Assembly: GCF_005082825.1 (NCBI RefSeq)
Contig: NZ_CP034882.1
Coordinates: 570,318-634,317, forward strand
Origin: Buchnera aphidicola (Brevicoryne brassicae)
GTDB taxonomy: Bacteria; Pseudomonadota; Gammaproteobacteria; Enterobacterales; Enterobacteriaceae
DNA length: 64,000 nt
Direction of reading: 5' to 3'
Below the pieces are notes generated by a model. That model saw only the letters and a program-made list of their open reading frames with translations, made no database searches and was not told the DNA's origin. The first letter of the stretch is position 1. Each line of letters begins with the position of its first letter. The position numbers were made by a program, and so were the translations under genes. Positions 1 through 11,649 of the stretch are shown piece after piece.

Positions 1-197
<197 letters not shown>

Positions 198-279
198 TCA
201 ACATGATATAAATGCAATGACTATTTTATATATGAAGATTTTAGGATTGGATATAATAAATTAACTATAAACTTGTATT

Positions 280-567
280 TTACCAAGTCATTTGTTGTTT
301 ATGTTTAAGTGTTAACGAAACGAAATGAATATAACTAATTAAAACAAATTTATTAGAAATATTTTTATGAATACCTCGAGCATAAACATCTTCTTTTATA
401 AGATATAGTTTTGCTGAAGACATAATTATATTTTTTAAAAAAATGTTATCTATTAATGCAATTAATACACCATCTTGAAGAGCTAAAAAATCATCTGATG
501 TTTTTAACATATTTGTAAGAAGAGTAATATTACTTGAAAAAGGAGATTTCATTAAAGTATGTAACAT
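280..567 (-). CDS. tusB: Sulfur relay protein TusB (DsrH family)
   Basis: TusB is the third subunit of the TusBCD complex, which passes persulfide sulfur from TusA to TusE for 2-thiolation of the tRNA wobble uridine s2U34. The 95-residue length equals E. coli TusB and the protein ends in the family-typical MTW. It begins [10 protein letters not shown] and keeps LQDGVLIAL, a DsrH-type segment. It lies between tusC and rpsL with short spacers on one strand. The assignment rests on length, terminal motif and gene order. Confidence 0.93.
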   Translation of the reverse strand: MLHTLMKSPFSSNITLLTNMLKTSDDFLALQDGVLIALIDNIFLKNIIMSSAKLYLIKEDVYARGIHKNISNKFVLISYIHFVSLTLKHKQQMTW

Positions 568-578
568 ATTTATATACC

Positions 579-938
579 TTAGAAATTAATAATGGCGTCG
601 TAACTATCTAGTTTCATACGCAAAACATATGAATCTAATATTTTTATTTTTAATATAAAATTTTCATTATAATTTAGACCTCGTTCTAATAATGATGATT
701 TACAGCAATAAAAATTTTTAATATCATAAAAAGATAATATAGAAAAAGAAGATGTATAATTTCTTGCTAAAATATTCTCTGAACGATGACTTTTAATCAG
801 TTGTAAAACACCGTCACCAATAAAAAATAAGCTTATTTGTTTAAAAATAGATGAAATACTAAAAACAGCATCTAATCCTTCTCTACCAAAACTAGTACCA
901 TGTGGAGAATAAGAAAAAATAAAAGCAATTCTTTTCAT
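579..938 (-). CDS. tusC: Sulfur relay protein TusC (DsrF family)
   Basis: TusC is the non-catalytic middle subunit of the TusBCD sulfur-transfer hexamer. The 119 residues match E. coli TusC in length and begin [23 protein letters not shown], a strong family signature (basic start, SPHG and GREGLDA). The gene sits 18 bases downstream of tusD and 11 bases upstream of tusB, so the three subunits form one compact operon that reads on into rpsL. Confidence 0.94.
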   Translation of the reverse strand: MKRIAFIFSYSPHGTSFGREGLDAVFSISSIFKQISLFFIGDGVLQLIKSHRSENILARNYTSSFSILSFYDIKNFYCCKSSLLERGLNYNENFILKIKILDSYVLRMKLDSYDAIINF

Positions 939-956
939 TAAAGTAAATATACCAAA

Positions 957-1343
957 TTAAAATTGTATTATACGATCACATATTTTTATAGAATGAGCTA
1001 GTTCTAATAATCCACTCAATTGAAAGAAAAGTGATAAATTTCCTTTTTTTGAATTTAAGTTTGATTTTTTTTCATCTTCTAATACACCTCTTCTAAGAGC
1101 TGCACTATTACAAACATATAATTTTACTTTATATTTTTTATTTAATTTTTGCCATGCTTCAACTAAATTAAATTCATCAGTTGCAGGAGTAGTCATTCTA
1201 TTGGCATTAAGAACACCATCGCAGTAAAAAAAAACACTGTATAATTTATGTTTTGTTTTAACTAAAGATTGACAAAAAAGAAAAGCAGTACTTGCATTTT
1301 GTGTTCCATAAGCAGCACCTGTTACTAATATTGTATAATTCAT
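957..1343 (-). CDS. tusD: Sulfur relay protein TusD (DsrE family)
   Basis: TusD carries the cysteine that accepts persulfide sulfur from TusA. The 128-residue protein has the family pattern: TGAAYGTQ near the N-terminus, [11 protein letters not shown] around residues 38-48, and the active-site segment [12 protein letters not shown], in which the cysteine falls at residue 78, the same number as the catalytic Cys78 of the E. coli protein. It is first in the tusDCB-rpsL order. The whole TusBCD set is intact, so wobble-uridine thiolation is probably still made. Confidence 0.96.
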   Translation of the reverse strand: MNYTILVTGAAYGTQNASTAFLFCQSLVKTKHKLYSVFFYCDGVLNANRMTTPATDEFNLVEAWQKLNKKYKVKLYVCNSAALRRGVLEDEKKSNLNSKKGNLSLFFQLSGLLELAHSIKICDRIIQF

Positions 1344-1405
1344 TTTTATATTTTAATAAATATTTTCAAAAAAACACTTTAAGATTAATAATGAGTGTAA
1401 AAATA

Positions 1406-2173
1406 TTAAGATTTTATATTAACTACATCTAGTAATTCTATATCAAAAATTAACGTAGAATTAGCTGGAATAGTACTAATTTCTTTTTCTCCATATCCTA
1501 AATTAGGTGGTATTACTAATTTAATTTTACCACCTTTTTTAATATATTTTAAACCTTCTTGCCAACCTAATATAACATCTTTTAACATTAATGATACAGG
1601 TTCACCTCTTTTATAAGAACTATCGAATTCTATACCATTAATTAAGGTACCTTTATAATGCACAGTAATTTTTGTATTGTTTGTTAATGCTTCTCCTTCA
1701 CCTGTTTTTTCTATTAAATATAAAAGACCACTAGATGTTTTATTCACACCTTTTTTTTTAGAAAAATTTTTCATATACAACTCTCCTTTAATAAAATTAT
1801 CTTTTGCATTCTTTTCTAATTGAATTTTAGTTGCATTTTTTAATTTTTCTTCTAGTTGTATAAGAATTGAAGAAATTTCTTCATGAGATAACTTTAAGTT
1901 ACCTGAAATTGCATCTTGAACTCCTTTTAAAAGACTCTTTTTATCTAAATTTACACCTATCTGTTTTTGTTTTTCAAAAGATTGATTAACATAATTTCCT
2001 AATGATACACCTAAAGCATAGCCTAATTTATCATCGCCATTTCTAAAAGAATTTTTTATTTCTGAATGCGACTGTAAATGAATGTTGTTTAAAAATATTG
2101 ATTCTGAAAATGATTTTGGAGCATATAATATTATACACAAAAACATCATTTTTTTTAAAATAAAAAAAATCAT
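1406..2173 (-). CDS. fkpA: FKBP-type peptidyl-prolyl cis-trans isomerase, periplasmic
   Basis: FkpA is a periplasmic folding chaperone and proline isomerase. The best start is the ATG at 2171-2173, because GGGGAG lies 7 bases upstream; a TTG five codons further up would place the Shine-Dalgarno inside the gene. The 255-residue protein has a lysine-containing hydrophobic leader (residues 1 to about 24), a helical dimerisation domain (about 40-120) and a complete FKBP domain (about 150-250) with ITVHYKGTLINGIEFDSS, VILGWQEGL, IPPNLGYGE and FDIELLDV. E. coli FkpA is about 270 residues. E. coli slyX and yheO, which separate fkpA from tusD, are absent here. Confidence 0.95.
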   Translation of the reverse strand: MIFFILKKMMFLCIILYAPKSFSESIFLNNIHLQSHSEIKNSFRNGDDKLGYALGVSLGNYVNQSFEKQKQIGVNLDKKSLLKGVQDAISGNLKLSHEEISSILIQLEEKLKNATKIQLEKNAKDNFIKGELYMKNFSKKKGVNKTSSGLLYLIEKTGEGEALTNNTKITVHYKGTLINGIEFDSSYKRGEPVSLMLKDVILGWQEGLKYIKKGGKIKLVIPPNLGYGEKEISTIPANSTLIFDIELLDVVNIKS

Positions 2174-2285
2174 TGAAATACTCCCCAAAAAAACTTATGT
2201 AGTTTAAATATACTTAATAAGTATTATTTTAATAATTAAATTTTTAACTAATTAATATAGTTATAATTTATAAAATATTTATACT

Positions 2286-3525
<1,240 letters not shown>

Positions 3526-3718
3526 TTAAAAAAATTAAATTTTTAAAATAAAATATACATTATATTTTATTAAAATTAAACTTAAATATTCAAAATGTTT
3601 ATTGAAATTCTTCTACACTTTAAAAAAAGAAATTTTTTATTTAAAACTATAAAGAAGTTATAATGTCAGAAATTAAATTTTTATAAATTTTAAATTTTAT
3701 TAAAGAAGGTGATAAAAA

Positions 3719-4885
3719 ATGAAAAATATTAATCAAATAGCTCTTACATGGATTAGTTTTTTTTCATATGCATTTACAGGTGCATTAATTGTTGTTACCG
3801 GAATGATAATAGGAAATATTTCTGATTATTTTCATTTATCTATATCTCAAATGAGTAATACATTTACTTTTTTAAATGCAGGAATATTATTATCAATTTT
3901 ATTAAATTCTTGGCTAGTAGAATATATATCATTAAAAAAACAATTAATATCAGGATTTATTTTAACAATAACGTCTATAGTAGGTATAGTATACGGTACT
4001 AGTATAATTTACTTTTCTATAAATATGTTTATACTTGGATTAGTAAGTGGTATTACTATGTCAATCGGTACATTTCTTATTACTCATTTATACACAGGAG
4101 GAAAAAGAGGATCTCAATTACTATTAACTGATTCTTTTTTCAGTATGTCAGGAATGATATTCCCTGTTATTGCCGCTTATCTTTTAGAAAAAAAAATTAT
4201 TTGGTATTGGATTTATATATGTATAGGAGGAATCTATTTATTAATTTTTCTTTTAACAATAAATGTACGTTTTCCACAGTTAGAAAAAAATACAAAAAAT
4301 TCAAAAGTAACGAAAAAAAAATGGAATATTAATATTTTTTTATTATCTATTTCAGCTCTACTCTACATATTAGGACAATTAAGTTTTATTTCTTGGGTTC
4401 CACAATATGTTACTGAAATAATAAATGTAGATATAAAACAAACAGGTGGTTTAGTTAGTAATTTTTGGATGTCTTACATGATTGGTATGTGGTTTTTTAG
4501 TTTTATAATTAAATATTTTAATCTAAATTATATGTTCATGTTTCTCACAGGTATTTCTACATTTCTTATGTATAGTTTTATTCATAACCAAAATTTTGTA
4601 ATACTTAAATGTATTATTATTAGTTTAGGTTTTTTTTCTAGTGCAATTTATACCATAATTATCACATTAGCATCACTACAAACAAAAAACCCATCTCCCA
4701 AATTAATAAACTTAATTTTATTATTTGGAACCATAGGAACTTTACTCACATTCATTTTAACTAGTCCTATTGTAGAAAAAAAAGGATTATATGCTACTTT
4801 AATTAGTTCAAATATATTATATAGTATAGTTTTTCTGTTATCTATACTAATTTATATTAATAAAAAATACCAAAAAATTACATAA
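3719..4885 (+). CDS. tsgA: MFS transporter TsgA (YhfC)
   Basis: This 388-residue major facilitator protein has about 12 hydrophobic membrane segments. It aligns closely with E. coli TsgA from the first residues (LTWISFFSYAFTGAL, VVTGMIIGNISDYF, MSNTFTFLNAGIL) and keeps LVSGITMSIGTFL and FTDSFFSM-like text as LTDSFFSMSGMIFP. The substrate of TsgA is not established. An AAGAAGGTGAT Shine-Dalgarno precedes the ATG. It is divergent from argD and convergent with trpS. A transporter kept in so reduced a genome is likely to matter for exchange with the host, but that is inference. Confidence 0.92.
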   Translation: MKNINQIALTWISFFSYAFTGALIVVTGMIIGNISDYFHLSISQMSNTFTFLNAGILLSILLNSWLVEYISLKKQLISGFILTITSIVGIVYGTSIIYFSINMFILGLVSGITMSIGTFLITHLYTGGKRGSQLLLTDSFFSMSGMIFPVIAAYLLEKKIIWYWIYICIGGIYLLIFLLTINVRFPQLEKNTKNSKVTKKKWNINIFLLSISALLYILGQLSFISWVPQYVTEIINVDIKQTGGLVSNFWMSYMIGMWFFSFIIKYFNLNYMFMFLTGISTFLMYSFIHNQNFVILKCIIISLGFFSSAIYTIIITLASLQTKNPSPKLINLILLFGTIGTLLTFILTSPIVEKKGLYATLISSNILYSIVFLLSILIYINKKYQKIT

Positions 4886-4944
4886 AAAATTTCTTTATAA
4901 ATATTTTTTTATACTAATAACTACAAATTATTGTAAAACTTAAA

Positions 4945-4980
4945 AAATAAACTGGAATAAAATTCATTTCTAGTTTATTT
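4945..4980. terminator. Bidirectional hairpin between tsgA and trpS
   Basis: The arms 4945-4957 and 4968-4980 pair over 13 positions with one G-U, leaving a 10-base loop. Reading on the minus strand the hairpin continues into a T-rich stretch, as expected for an intrinsic terminator of trpS; it also lies just past tsgA on the plus strand. The trpS stop codon is inside the downstream arm. Confidence 0.6.
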
Positions 4981-5997
4981 AAAGAAGGAAAGGAATCCTA
5001 ATTTAGTTTGTACATCCTGTAGAGTTTTTTCAGATTTTAATCGAGCTTTTATAGCTCCTTCATAGACTATTTTTTTTAAATAAAGCTCATCATTGCGATA
5101 ATTAATATAAGATTTTTGCAATTTATATAGAAACTTAGACAAAGAATCTGAAACAATATTTTTAAATTCTGTATACATTATACCTTGTAATTCTTTTGAT
5201 AAAACCTCAATATTTTTATTAGTAATAGCAGAAAGTATTTCTAATAAATTTGAAATACCTGGTTTTTTTTCTATATCATAATATATTTTACACGGTTTTT
5301 CTGAATCAGTTACAGACTGTTGAATCTTTAAGACTACTGAAGATATATTATCTAATAAAAAAATAACGTTGTTTTTATTTATATCAGATTTAGACATTTT
5401 TTTATTCGGTTCTAATAAAGCCTTGATTTTAGAACCATGCTCATTAATTAATGGTTCCGGTAAAGTAAAAATATCACCATATAAGGAATTAAAACGCTTA
5501 GCTATATTACGTGTTAACTCTATATGTTGTTTTTGATCATATCCTACTGGAACAAAATTAGTTTGATATAATAAAATATCAGATGCCATTAAAACAGGAT
5601 AATTAAATAGACCTACATTTGTTTTTTCTATGTAATTATTTCCTAATTTTCTTTTGATTTTAAATTGCGTCATACGAAGTAATTCAGAAAATTGACTAAA
5701 ACAATTTAAAATCCAATTTAGTTGACTATGTTGATAAACATGAGATTGAATAAAAATAATGCTTTTATTAGGATCTACTCCACAAGCTAGATAAAAAGAT
5801 ATTGTATCTAATATTGATTTTTTCAAAAACAAATTATTTTTTTGCGTAGTAAGGGAATGTAAATCAGCAATACAATAGAAACAATCGTAATTATTTTGCA
5901 TTTTAGACCAATGACGCATAGTTCCTATGTAATTTCCAATAGTTATATTTCCCGAAGGTTGTATGGCACTAAATAAAACAGGTTTAGAAGAAATCAT
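4975..5997 (-). CDS. trpS: Tryptophanyl-tRNA synthetase
   Basis: This class I aminoacyl-tRNA synthetase charges tRNA-Trp. The 340 residues compare with 334 in E. coli. The HIGH-type signature is QPSGNITIGNYIG (residues 13-25) and KMSKS is present at residues 200-204. Other family blocks include FVQSHV-like IFIQSHVYQHSQL, RMTQFK, GLFNYPVLMASDILLYQTNFVPVG and the QKQH motif. It is followed closely by rpe upstream on the same strand; E. coli has gph between the two genes, and gph is absent here. Confidence 0.97.
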   Translation of the reverse strand: MISSKPVLFSAIQPSGNITIGNYIGTMRHWSKMQNNYDCFYCIADLHSLTTQKNNLFLKKSILDTISFYLACGVDPNKSIIFIQSHVYQHSQLNWILNCFSQFSELLRMTQFKIKRKLGNNYIEKTNVGLFNYPVLMASDILLYQTNFVPVGYDQKQHIELTRNIAKRFNSLYGDIFTLPEPLINEHGSKIKALLEPNKKMSKSDINKNNVIFLLDNISSVVLKIQQSVTDSEKPCKIYYDIEKKPGISNLLEILSAITNKNIEVLSKELQGIMYTEFKNIVSDSLSKFLYKLQKSYINYRNDELYLKKIVYEGAIKARLKSEKTLQDVQTKLGFLSFFK

Positions 5998-6020
5998 TTT
6001 ATACTCTGTAATAAAAAATA

Positions 6021-6707
6021 TTAATGAATAGATTTAGAATAAGCATGTTGTAATTCTTTACGAATTTTTTTAATAATAAGATCATAATTAGAATATTTAA
6101 ACAATCCTGTTCCTATCACGAAAACATTTGCTCCAGAAAATGCTATTTCGCTAATATTATCTAATTTCACTCCTCCATCAACTTCTAATAGAATATCTGA
6201 AAAATTAGTATCAATAATTTTTCTTACTTCACGTAATTTATTAAATGTGGATGGTAAAAAAGATTGATTTCCAAAACCTGGATTGACTGACATTAGTAAA
6301 ATCAAATCTAATTTTTCTAATATATAATCAAGAAAATTAAGTGGTGTAGTAGGATTAAAAGCTAATCCTGCTTTACATCCATGTTCCTTAATTAAATGTA
6401 AAGTACGTTCAACATGTTCTGTAGCTTCTGGATGAAAAGTAATAAAAGTAGCACCAGCTTTTGCAAATTGAGGGATTAAATTATCTACAGGCTTTACCAT
6501 TAAATGAACATCAATTGGCACTGTAATATTATAATTACGTAAAGATTCTAGAATCATAGGACCCATAGTTAAATTAGGAACGTAGTGATTATCCATAACA
6601 TCAAAATGTATAAAATCGCTTCCAGCATCTATTACTTTTTGGGTATCTTCTCCTAAACGAGCAAAATCAGCAGATAAAATTGACGGAGCTAAAAAAAATT
6701 TTTTCAC
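6021..6707 (-). CDS. rpe: Ribulose-phosphate 3-epimerase
   Basis: Rpe interconverts ribulose 5-phosphate and xylulose 5-phosphate in the pentose phosphate pathway. I choose the GTG at 6705-6707: it is preceded by AGGA 9 bases upstream and gives [20 protein letters not shown], matching the E. coli N-terminus; a longer frame to 6773 adds 22 residues with no counterpart. The 228-residue TIM barrel keeps [45 protein letters not shown] and LEVDGGV, covering the metal-binding His and Asp residues and the phosphate site. Confidence 0.95.
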   Translation of the reverse strand: MKKFFLAPSILSADFARLGEDTQKVIDAGSDFIHFDVMDNHYVPNLTMGPMILESLRNYNITVPIDVHLMVKPVDNLIPQFAKAGATFITFHPEATEHVERTLHLIKEHGCKAGLAFNPTTPLNFLDYILEKLDLILLMSVNPGFGNQSFLPSTFNKLREVRKIIDTNFSDILLEVDGGVKLDNISEIAFSGANVFVIGTGLFKYSNYDLIIKKIRKELQHAYSKSIH

Positions 6708-7435
6708 TATAATTTTCCTATATTTATATCTAATATTCGATAATTCTGATTGTTTATTAGTGTAAATTTTCAAAAAATTTAAAAAATTTATAATATATAA
6801 AATTATTTTTTATATAAAAATAAGTTAATAAAAATATCTTGAAATAAAAAACAAATTTTTTATTTTAGATTTTAAGAAATATATTGATTTTTAAGGCTCA
6901 AAATAATACAAATTATAAATATATAAAATAAAATTTTATACACAGATAAAAAAAGTAGATTATTAATTTATTATTAAGTGAGAATTAATATTATTTAATA
7001 TAATATTGTAATTGTAAGATAAGCATACAAAAACTATTTTTTAGCATGTGTTTAGAGAATTAAATATAAATATTTTTTATAATTTTTTTAAAATACAAGT
7101 TTAGATATTAAATTTTTTTAATTTCATAGAAAATAAAATATAATGCACTATAAAAATATTTATAAATACAAAAAAATTAAAAGTAATATTAAATATTTTT
7201 ATAAATTTATTTTTTTAAACGATTTTGAACTTATATCAAAAAAATATTTTTTACTCTTTATAGTTTTATTTTTGTAATTGTAAATATGTTTATTAAATAT
7301 AATTATTATATTTATTAAGAATAAATATAAAATATATTGCCTATAAAAGAATAAAACTATATAAGAGAAAAAATACAATTAAAACTAATATGAACATACA
7401 AAATTCAATTATTTTAATTTTTTATATAAAAAAAT
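6708..7435. other. Gene-free AT-rich gap at the position of E. coli dam/damX
   Basis: About 0.7 kb without a supportable gene on either strand. In E. coli the order is aroK-aroB-damX-dam-rpe, so this gap occupies the place of damX and dam. I found no recognisable trace of the Dam catalytic DPPY region. It holds poly(A)/poly(T) runs, a single perfect DnaA-box-like 9-mer at 6936-6944 and no convincing hairpin. It is best read as eroded gene remnant plus the promoter and leader of rpe. Confidence 0.7.
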
Positions 7436-8518
7436 TTATTGAGAATCTTTAATAGCTGTTAAAATAATATTTTTATCTACATTATTATAAATTTCTGTTT
7501 TTCCAATAGATAAAGGTAAAACTAATCTAATTTCTCCTGAAATCACTTTTTTATCTCTCATCATGTAAGGAACATATGAAGCAGCTGACATATTTTTAGG
7601 TCCTTTGATAGGTAAACCAGTCCTTTTTAATAATGTAATAATTCTTTTAAAATCATCTTCTTTTAAATATCCAAGTATTTTTGAAGTACGAGAAGCCATG
7701 ACTATACCTACTGATATTGCTTCACCATGTAGCCAACTTCCATAGCCAGCATGAGCTTCAATAGCATGACCATATGTGTGACCAAGATTTAATAACGTCC
7801 TTAAATTACTTTCTCTCTCATCAAGAGAGATTAATCGCGATTTTAATTCACAACATTTTTCTATACAGTAAGCAATAGATTTATTATTCAGTGATAGAAT
7901 ATCTTCAATATTTTCTTCTAACCAAGAAAAAAATTTTTCATCAAAAATAATAGCATACTTAATAACCTCTGCCATACCTGATATTAATTCATTATACGGA
8001 AGTGTTTTTAAACAATCAACATCAATAATTACAGAAGATGGTTGCCAAAAAGAGCCAATCATATTTTTACCTAATAAATGATTGACAGCAGTTTTTCCAC
8101 CAACAGAGGCATCAACTTGAGCTAAAAGAGTTGTTGGAATTTGAATAAAACGTACACCTCTCTGATAAACAGAAGCAGAAAATCCAGTTAAATCACCTAT
8201 CACTCCTCCACCTAATGCAATTAAAGTAGTATCTCGAGTATGTTTTTTTTCTAATAGAGCTGAAATAATAACTTCCATTTCATTCAGTGTTTTATATTGC
8301 TCTCCATCTGAAAGAATAACTTGATCTATTTTTATTCCGGATTTTCTCAAATGATAAAGGACTTTATCCTTTAAAAGATTAGCTAGTGTTTTATTCGTTA
8401 CTAGCATAGCTTGATTTCCAGGTTGTAAAGGCCAAAAGATATCATCTTTTTGAATAATATTAGAACCTATACTGATAGGATAACTACGTTTTCCTAGAAT
8501 AACTTTCAACTGTTTCAA
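7436..8518 (-). CDS. aroB: 3-dehydroquinate synthase
   Basis: AroB is the second enzyme of the shikimate pathway and makes 3-dehydroquinate from DAHP using NAD and a divalent metal. The 360 residues match E. coli AroB (362). NAD-binding text [46 protein letters not shown] is intact in pieces I can read ([28 protein letters not shown]), with the metal ligands in [12 protein letters not shown] and LHGEAISVG. It is transcribed just after aroK, so the two probably form one operon for chorismate and thus aromatic amino acid supply to the host. Confidence 0.97.
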   Translation of the reverse strand: MKQLKVILGKRSYPISIGSNIIQKDDIFWPLQPGNQAMLVTNKTLANLLKDKVLYHLRKSGIKIDQVILSDGEQYKTLNEMEVIISALLEKKHTRDTTLIALGGGVIGDLTGFSASVYQRGVRFIQIPTTLLAQVDASVGGKTAVNHLLGKNMIGSFWQPSSVIIDVDCLKTLPYNELISGMAEVIKYAIIFDEKFFSWLEENIEDILSLNNKSIAYCIEKCCELKSRLISLDERESNLRTLLNLGHTYGHAIEAHAGYGSWLHGEAISVGIVMASRTSKILGYLKEDDFKRIITLLKRTGLPIKGPKNMSAASYVPYMMRDKKVISGEIRLVLPLSIGKTEIYNNVDKNIILTAIKDSQ

Positions 8519-8560
8519 AATTTTTTACACTCCATGAATTTTTCATTCTAAGTATAAATA

Positions 8561-9082
8561 CTATATTTTTTCTAATAAACGAATTATATTAAAAGCTACA
8601 ATTTTAGCACTATGATTATCGGTTTGAACTGTTATATCTGAAATTTCTTCATATAAAGGATTTCTTTCATGTGCTAGATTTTCTAATATAATACGATTAG
8701 AGGTAGGAATTTGTAATAATGGTCTTGTTTTATCTCTTTTAGTTCGTGATAATTGTTTTTCAATTGTTGTTTCCAAATAAACTACAATACCACGTGCTGA
8801 TAAAAAATTACGTGTTTCTTTAAATGTAATTGATCCTCCACCTGTGGCAAGAACAATACCTTGTTTTTTAGTTAATTCATTAATAATTTTTCGTTCTCTC
8901 AAACGAAAACCATTTTCACCTTCTACATCAAAAACCCAACTTATATCAGCACCAGTACGTTTCTCAATTTCCTGATCAGAATCAAAAAAATCCATGTTAA
9001 GTTGTTGAGACAATTGACGACCAATAGTGCTTTTTCCTGCACCCATTGGTCCTATTAGAAAGATGTTTCGTTTTTCTGCCAT
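8561..9082 (-). CDS. aroK: Shikimate kinase I
   Basis: AroK phosphorylates shikimate. The ATG at 9080-9082 gives [18 protein letters not shown], exactly the E. coli start, and 173 residues, the E. coli length. The P-loop GPMGAGKS is at residues 11-18, followed by the shikimate-binding [19 protein letters not shown], the GGG of LATGGGS and the lid arginine in TRPLL. The frame stays open upstream to another ATG at 9145 (21 extra codons, starting [11 protein letters not shown]), with neither start having a strong Shine-Dalgarno. aroB follows 42 bases downstream. Confidence 0.96.
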   Translation of the reverse strand: MAEKRNIFLIGPMGAGKSTIGRQLSQQLNMDFFDSDQEIEKRTGADISWVFDVEGENGFRLRERKIINELTKKQGIVLATGGGSITFKETRNFLSARGIVVYLETTIEKQLSRTKRDKTRPLLQIPTSNRIILENLAHERNPLYEEISDITVQTDNHSAKIVAFNIIRLLEKI

Positions 9083-9113
9083 ATTTTTATTATTAATTAA
9101 TTCGTTAATAAAA

Positions 9114-9137
9114 CCAGCATTTAGCGTATTTTGCTGG
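9114..9137. promoter_or_regulatory. Small GC-containing inverted repeat upstream of aroK
   Basis: CCAGCA at 9114-9119 is the reverse complement of TGCTGG at 9132-9137, with a 12-base loop. It stands 32 bases before the aroK start and contrasts with the nearly pure A/T surroundings, followed by GGCGGGAC. It could be a leader hairpin of aroKB or part of a longer aroK reading frame starting at 9145. Function is not known. Confidence 0.3.
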
Positions 9138-9145
9138 CGGGACAT

Positions 9146-9456
9146 AAATACAAGATTAATAATGAAATAAAATTAATATATAAAATATTTTATATCATTT
9201 ATTTTATAAAACATAAATAAAATACTTAAACTGTTAAAAATAAAAAAATTATTTTTATTTTTTTATTAATAAATTTAATTTAACCAGATGCATATTTAAA
9301 CATAAAGTAAAGATATATAAAGAATTATACTTAAATAAAAAATATATTCTATTAAAATCAACATCATTTTTTTCTATTTTGAAAAAACATACAGTTTTTT
9401 TTAATTAAAATAAAAATGTAGAAATAGTTTTAAATATAATTTAATTGAGTAAAAAC
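9146..9456. other. Intergenic AT-rich spacer between aroK and the tRNA-Ser promoter
   Basis: About 310 bases with no open reading frame of note. It contains AT-only palindromic text (for example around 9171-9190) and poly(T) runs. It must hold the minus-strand promoter of aroKB, but in such AT-rich sequence I cannot choose one. Confidence 0.55.
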
Positions 9457-9486
9457 TTGACGTACTTGTTTTTTTTAGATTAATAT
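9457..9486 (+). promoter_or_regulatory. Sigma-70 promoter for tRNA-Ser
   Basis: A -35 element TTGACG (9457-9462) and a -10 element TAATAT (9481-9486) are separated by 18 bases. The expected transcription start near 9493 is about 35 bases before the tRNA. The elements match consensus at 5 of 6 positions each. Confidence 0.6.
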
Positions 9487-9528
9487 ACTTTCTTGTATCA
9501 TATTAATAAAATTTGTTTAAAATAAATG

Positions 9529-9613
9529 GGTGAGATGTCCGAGAGGCTTAAGGAACACGCCTGGAAAGCGTGTATATGGAAACGTATCAAGGGTTCGAAT
9601 CCCTTTCTCACCA
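9529..9613 (+). tRNA. tRNA-Ser (anticodon GGA)
   Basis: The sequence folds as a class II tRNA with a long variable arm. The acceptor GGTGAGA (9529-9535) pairs with TCTCACC (9606-9612); the anticodon stem-loop CACGC-CTGGAAA-GCGTG gives GGA, reading UCC and UCU; the T arm is AAGGG-TTCGAAT-CCCTT. It matches E. coli tRNA-Ser(GGA) closely. CCA is not encoded, and the discriminator position (9613) is A where the E. coli tRNA has G. Confidence 0.95.
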
Positions 9614-9626
9614 AAAAATTTTTCAT

Positions 9627-10331
9627 TTATAAAATAGATTCTAAAGCAATATTAATCATATCATTAAAACTAGATTCTCTATCTTGAGACGGAATGCTTT
9701 CTTTTTTTATAATATGATCAGAAACGGTGCATATAGATAATGCTTTTATTTTTAATTCAGATGCAACTCCGTATATTCCTGCAGTTTCCATGTCCACTCC
9801 AAGAATGTTGTATTTTTTTAAAATTTTCAACATCTCTTCATCATTGTTATAAAAAGAATCAGTAGTAAAAAAATTACCAACACGTACGTCAATATTCAAT
9901 TGTTTTGCAATATCTACTGTTTTACAAATCATGTCAAAATCAGCAATAGCAGAAAAATCATGATCGTTAAATTTTATTCTATTAATCTTTGAATCAGTAC
10001 AGGCACCCATACCAATCACTATATCACGTAATTTTACGTCCTCTCTTACAGCACCACAAGTTCCTATTCGGATAATCTTTTTTACGTTATATTCAATAAT
10101 TAATTCTCTAACATAAAGAGAAGCAGACGGTATTCCTATACCATGACTCATAACTGAAACTCTTTTGTTTTTATAAAGTCCAGTATAAGCTAACATTAAA
10201 CGAGTGTTATTGATTTGACGATAATTATTTAAATAATTTTCAGCAATATATTTAGCCCGTAAAGGATCTCCTGGCATAAGAACTATGTCAGAAAAATCAT
10301 TTTTTTTACTATTAATATGAGGTGTAGACAC
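9627..10331 (-). CDS. deoD: Purine nucleoside phosphorylase
   Basis: DeoD reversibly phosphorolyses purine nucleosides to base plus ribose 1-phosphate. The 234 residues compare with 239 in E. coli. Clear blocks: [86 protein letters not shown] (with the MEMEAAG-type nucleoside site, here VDMETAG) and TVSDH with the catalytic aspartate. It lies downstream of deoB on the same strand, as in the E. coli deoCABD operon, of which deoC and deoA are not present here. Confidence 0.96.
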   Translation of the reverse strand: MSTPHINSKKNDFSDIVLMPGDPLRAKYIAENYLNNYRQINNTRLMLAYTGLYKNKRVSVMSHGIGIPSASLYVRELIIEYNVKKIIRIGTCGAVREDVKLRDIVIGMGACTDSKINRIKFNDHDFSAIADFDMICKTVDIAKQLNIDVRVGNFFTTDSFYNNDEEMLKILKKYNILGVDMETAGIYGVASELKIKALSICTVSDHIIKKESIPSQDRESSFNDMINIALESIL

Positions 10332-10388
10332 TAATTTTTTTCCTTTTTTAATATATAGCTAAATATAAAACTATATTCATTTAAAATT

Positions 10389-11612
10389 TTAAAGCATATT
10401 TTTACCATATTGCATATCAGATAAAAAAAAGTATTTAGCAATAGTTTGTCCTATATCTGAAAAAGTTTTACGATGTCCTAAATAACGAGGTCTAATATCT
10501 GGTGAATAAATCAATATAGGAATATTTTCTCTAGTATGATCAGTCCCTTGCCATGTTGGATCACATCCATGATCGGCAGTTAATATTAACAAATCTTTTT
10601 CAGTAACTAAACTTATTATTTCAGCCAATTTATAATCAAAAAATTCTAAGCCTTTAGCATATCCAGAAACATCACGACGATGACCCCAATTTGAATCAAA
10701 ATCTACTAAATTAGTAAAAACAATGGTATTGTTTTTAGATAATTTTATTTCATTAATAGTATTATTACATAAATCTTTTAAACCAGTAGATTCAATTTTT
10801 TTAGTTATTCCTATACCGGCATAAATATCAGAAACCTTACCAATTGCAATAACCTGTCCTTGCTTTTCATCTATTAGTTTCTTAATAACTGTTGTAGAAA
10901 AAGGTTTTATTGAAAAATCCTTTCTATTACCCGTGCGTTGAAAATTTAATTTATTATTTCCAATAAAGGGTCTAGCAATTACCCGCGCCACTTTATATTT
11001 AAAATCATCTAAAATAAAACGAATAGTTTTACATAATTTATAAAGATTTGATAAACCAAAAAAAGCTTCATGACAAGCAACTTGTAAAACAGAATCTGAT
11101 GAAGTATATATAATTGGTTTTTTAGTTTTAATATGTTCTTCGCCCAATTTATAAACAATATCAGTTCCTGAAGCATGACAATTTCCAATAAGGCCTGGTA
11201 ATTGAAACTGACTTATTATTTCTTTTAATAATATATCAGGAAAACTATCATATTTTTTTTTAAAATAAAACCAATCATCTAAAACAGGTACTCCTGCAAT
11301 TTCCCAATGTCCTGAAGTAGTGTCTTTTCCAGAAGAAATCTCACTAGCAAATCCATAGCTAGCTATAACATTTGAATTATTATCAAATCCTAAAGGATAT
11401 TTTCCTGTAGATTTTTTTGCAGCTTGTATAATTCCTAATTTTACTAAATTAGGAATATAAAGAACGCCTTTTCTTCCTATATTAGCTTGACCTAAAAAAC
11501 ACTTTTCTACTATATGCCCGAATGTGTCTGAACCAACGTCATTAAATTTATCTGCATCAAGACTAGAACCGATTCCAAAAGAATCTAAAACAATCAAAAA
11601 AACTCGTTTCAT
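10389..11612 (-). CDS. deoB: Phosphopentomutase
   Basis: DeoB interconverts (deoxy)ribose 1-phosphate and 5-phosphate, linking nucleoside salvage to central metabolism. I choose the ATG at 11610-11612, giving [17 protein letters not shown] and 407 residues, exactly the E. coli length; a TTG two codons upstream is unlikely. Metal-binding and catalytic blocks are visible: LDSFGIG at the start, [12 protein letters not shown] with the phosphorylated threonine region, ARPFIGN, and [19 protein letters not shown] near the end. It overlaps no gene and is followed by deoD. Confidence 0.96.
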   Translation of the reverse strand: MKRVFLIVLDSFGIGSSLDADKFNDVGSDTFGHIVEKCFLGQANIGRKGVLYIPNLVKLGIIQAAKKSTGKYPLGFDNNSNVIASYGFASEISSGKDTTSGHWEIAGVPVLDDWFYFKKKYDSFPDILLKEIISQFQLPGLIGNCHASGTDIVYKLGEEHIKTKKPIIYTSSDSVLQVACHEAFFGLSNLYKLCKTIRFILDDFKYKVARVIARPFIGNNKLNFQRTGNRKDFSIKPFSTTVIKKLIDEKQGQVIAIGKVSDIYAGIGITKKIESTGLKDLCNNTINEIKLSKNNTIVFTNLVDFDSNWGHRRDVSGYAKGLEFFDYKLAEIISLVTEKDLLILTADHGCDPTWQGTDHTRENIPILIYSPDIRPRYLGHRKTFSDIGQTIAKYFFLSDMQYGKNML

Positions 11613-11649
11613 TATCAAATATCCAAAAATTAATAAAAAATAATTGTGT

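Noticed and set aside
6936..6944. Perfect DnaA-box-like TTATACACA in the rpe-aroB gap
   Set aside because: Only one copy, no partner boxes, no neighbouring origin genes; such a 9-mer is expected by chance in 64 kb of AT-rich sequence.
9171..9190. AT-only palindrome near aroK as a regulatory site
   Set aside because: Perfect A/T palindromes are common at this base composition and nothing else marks this one.
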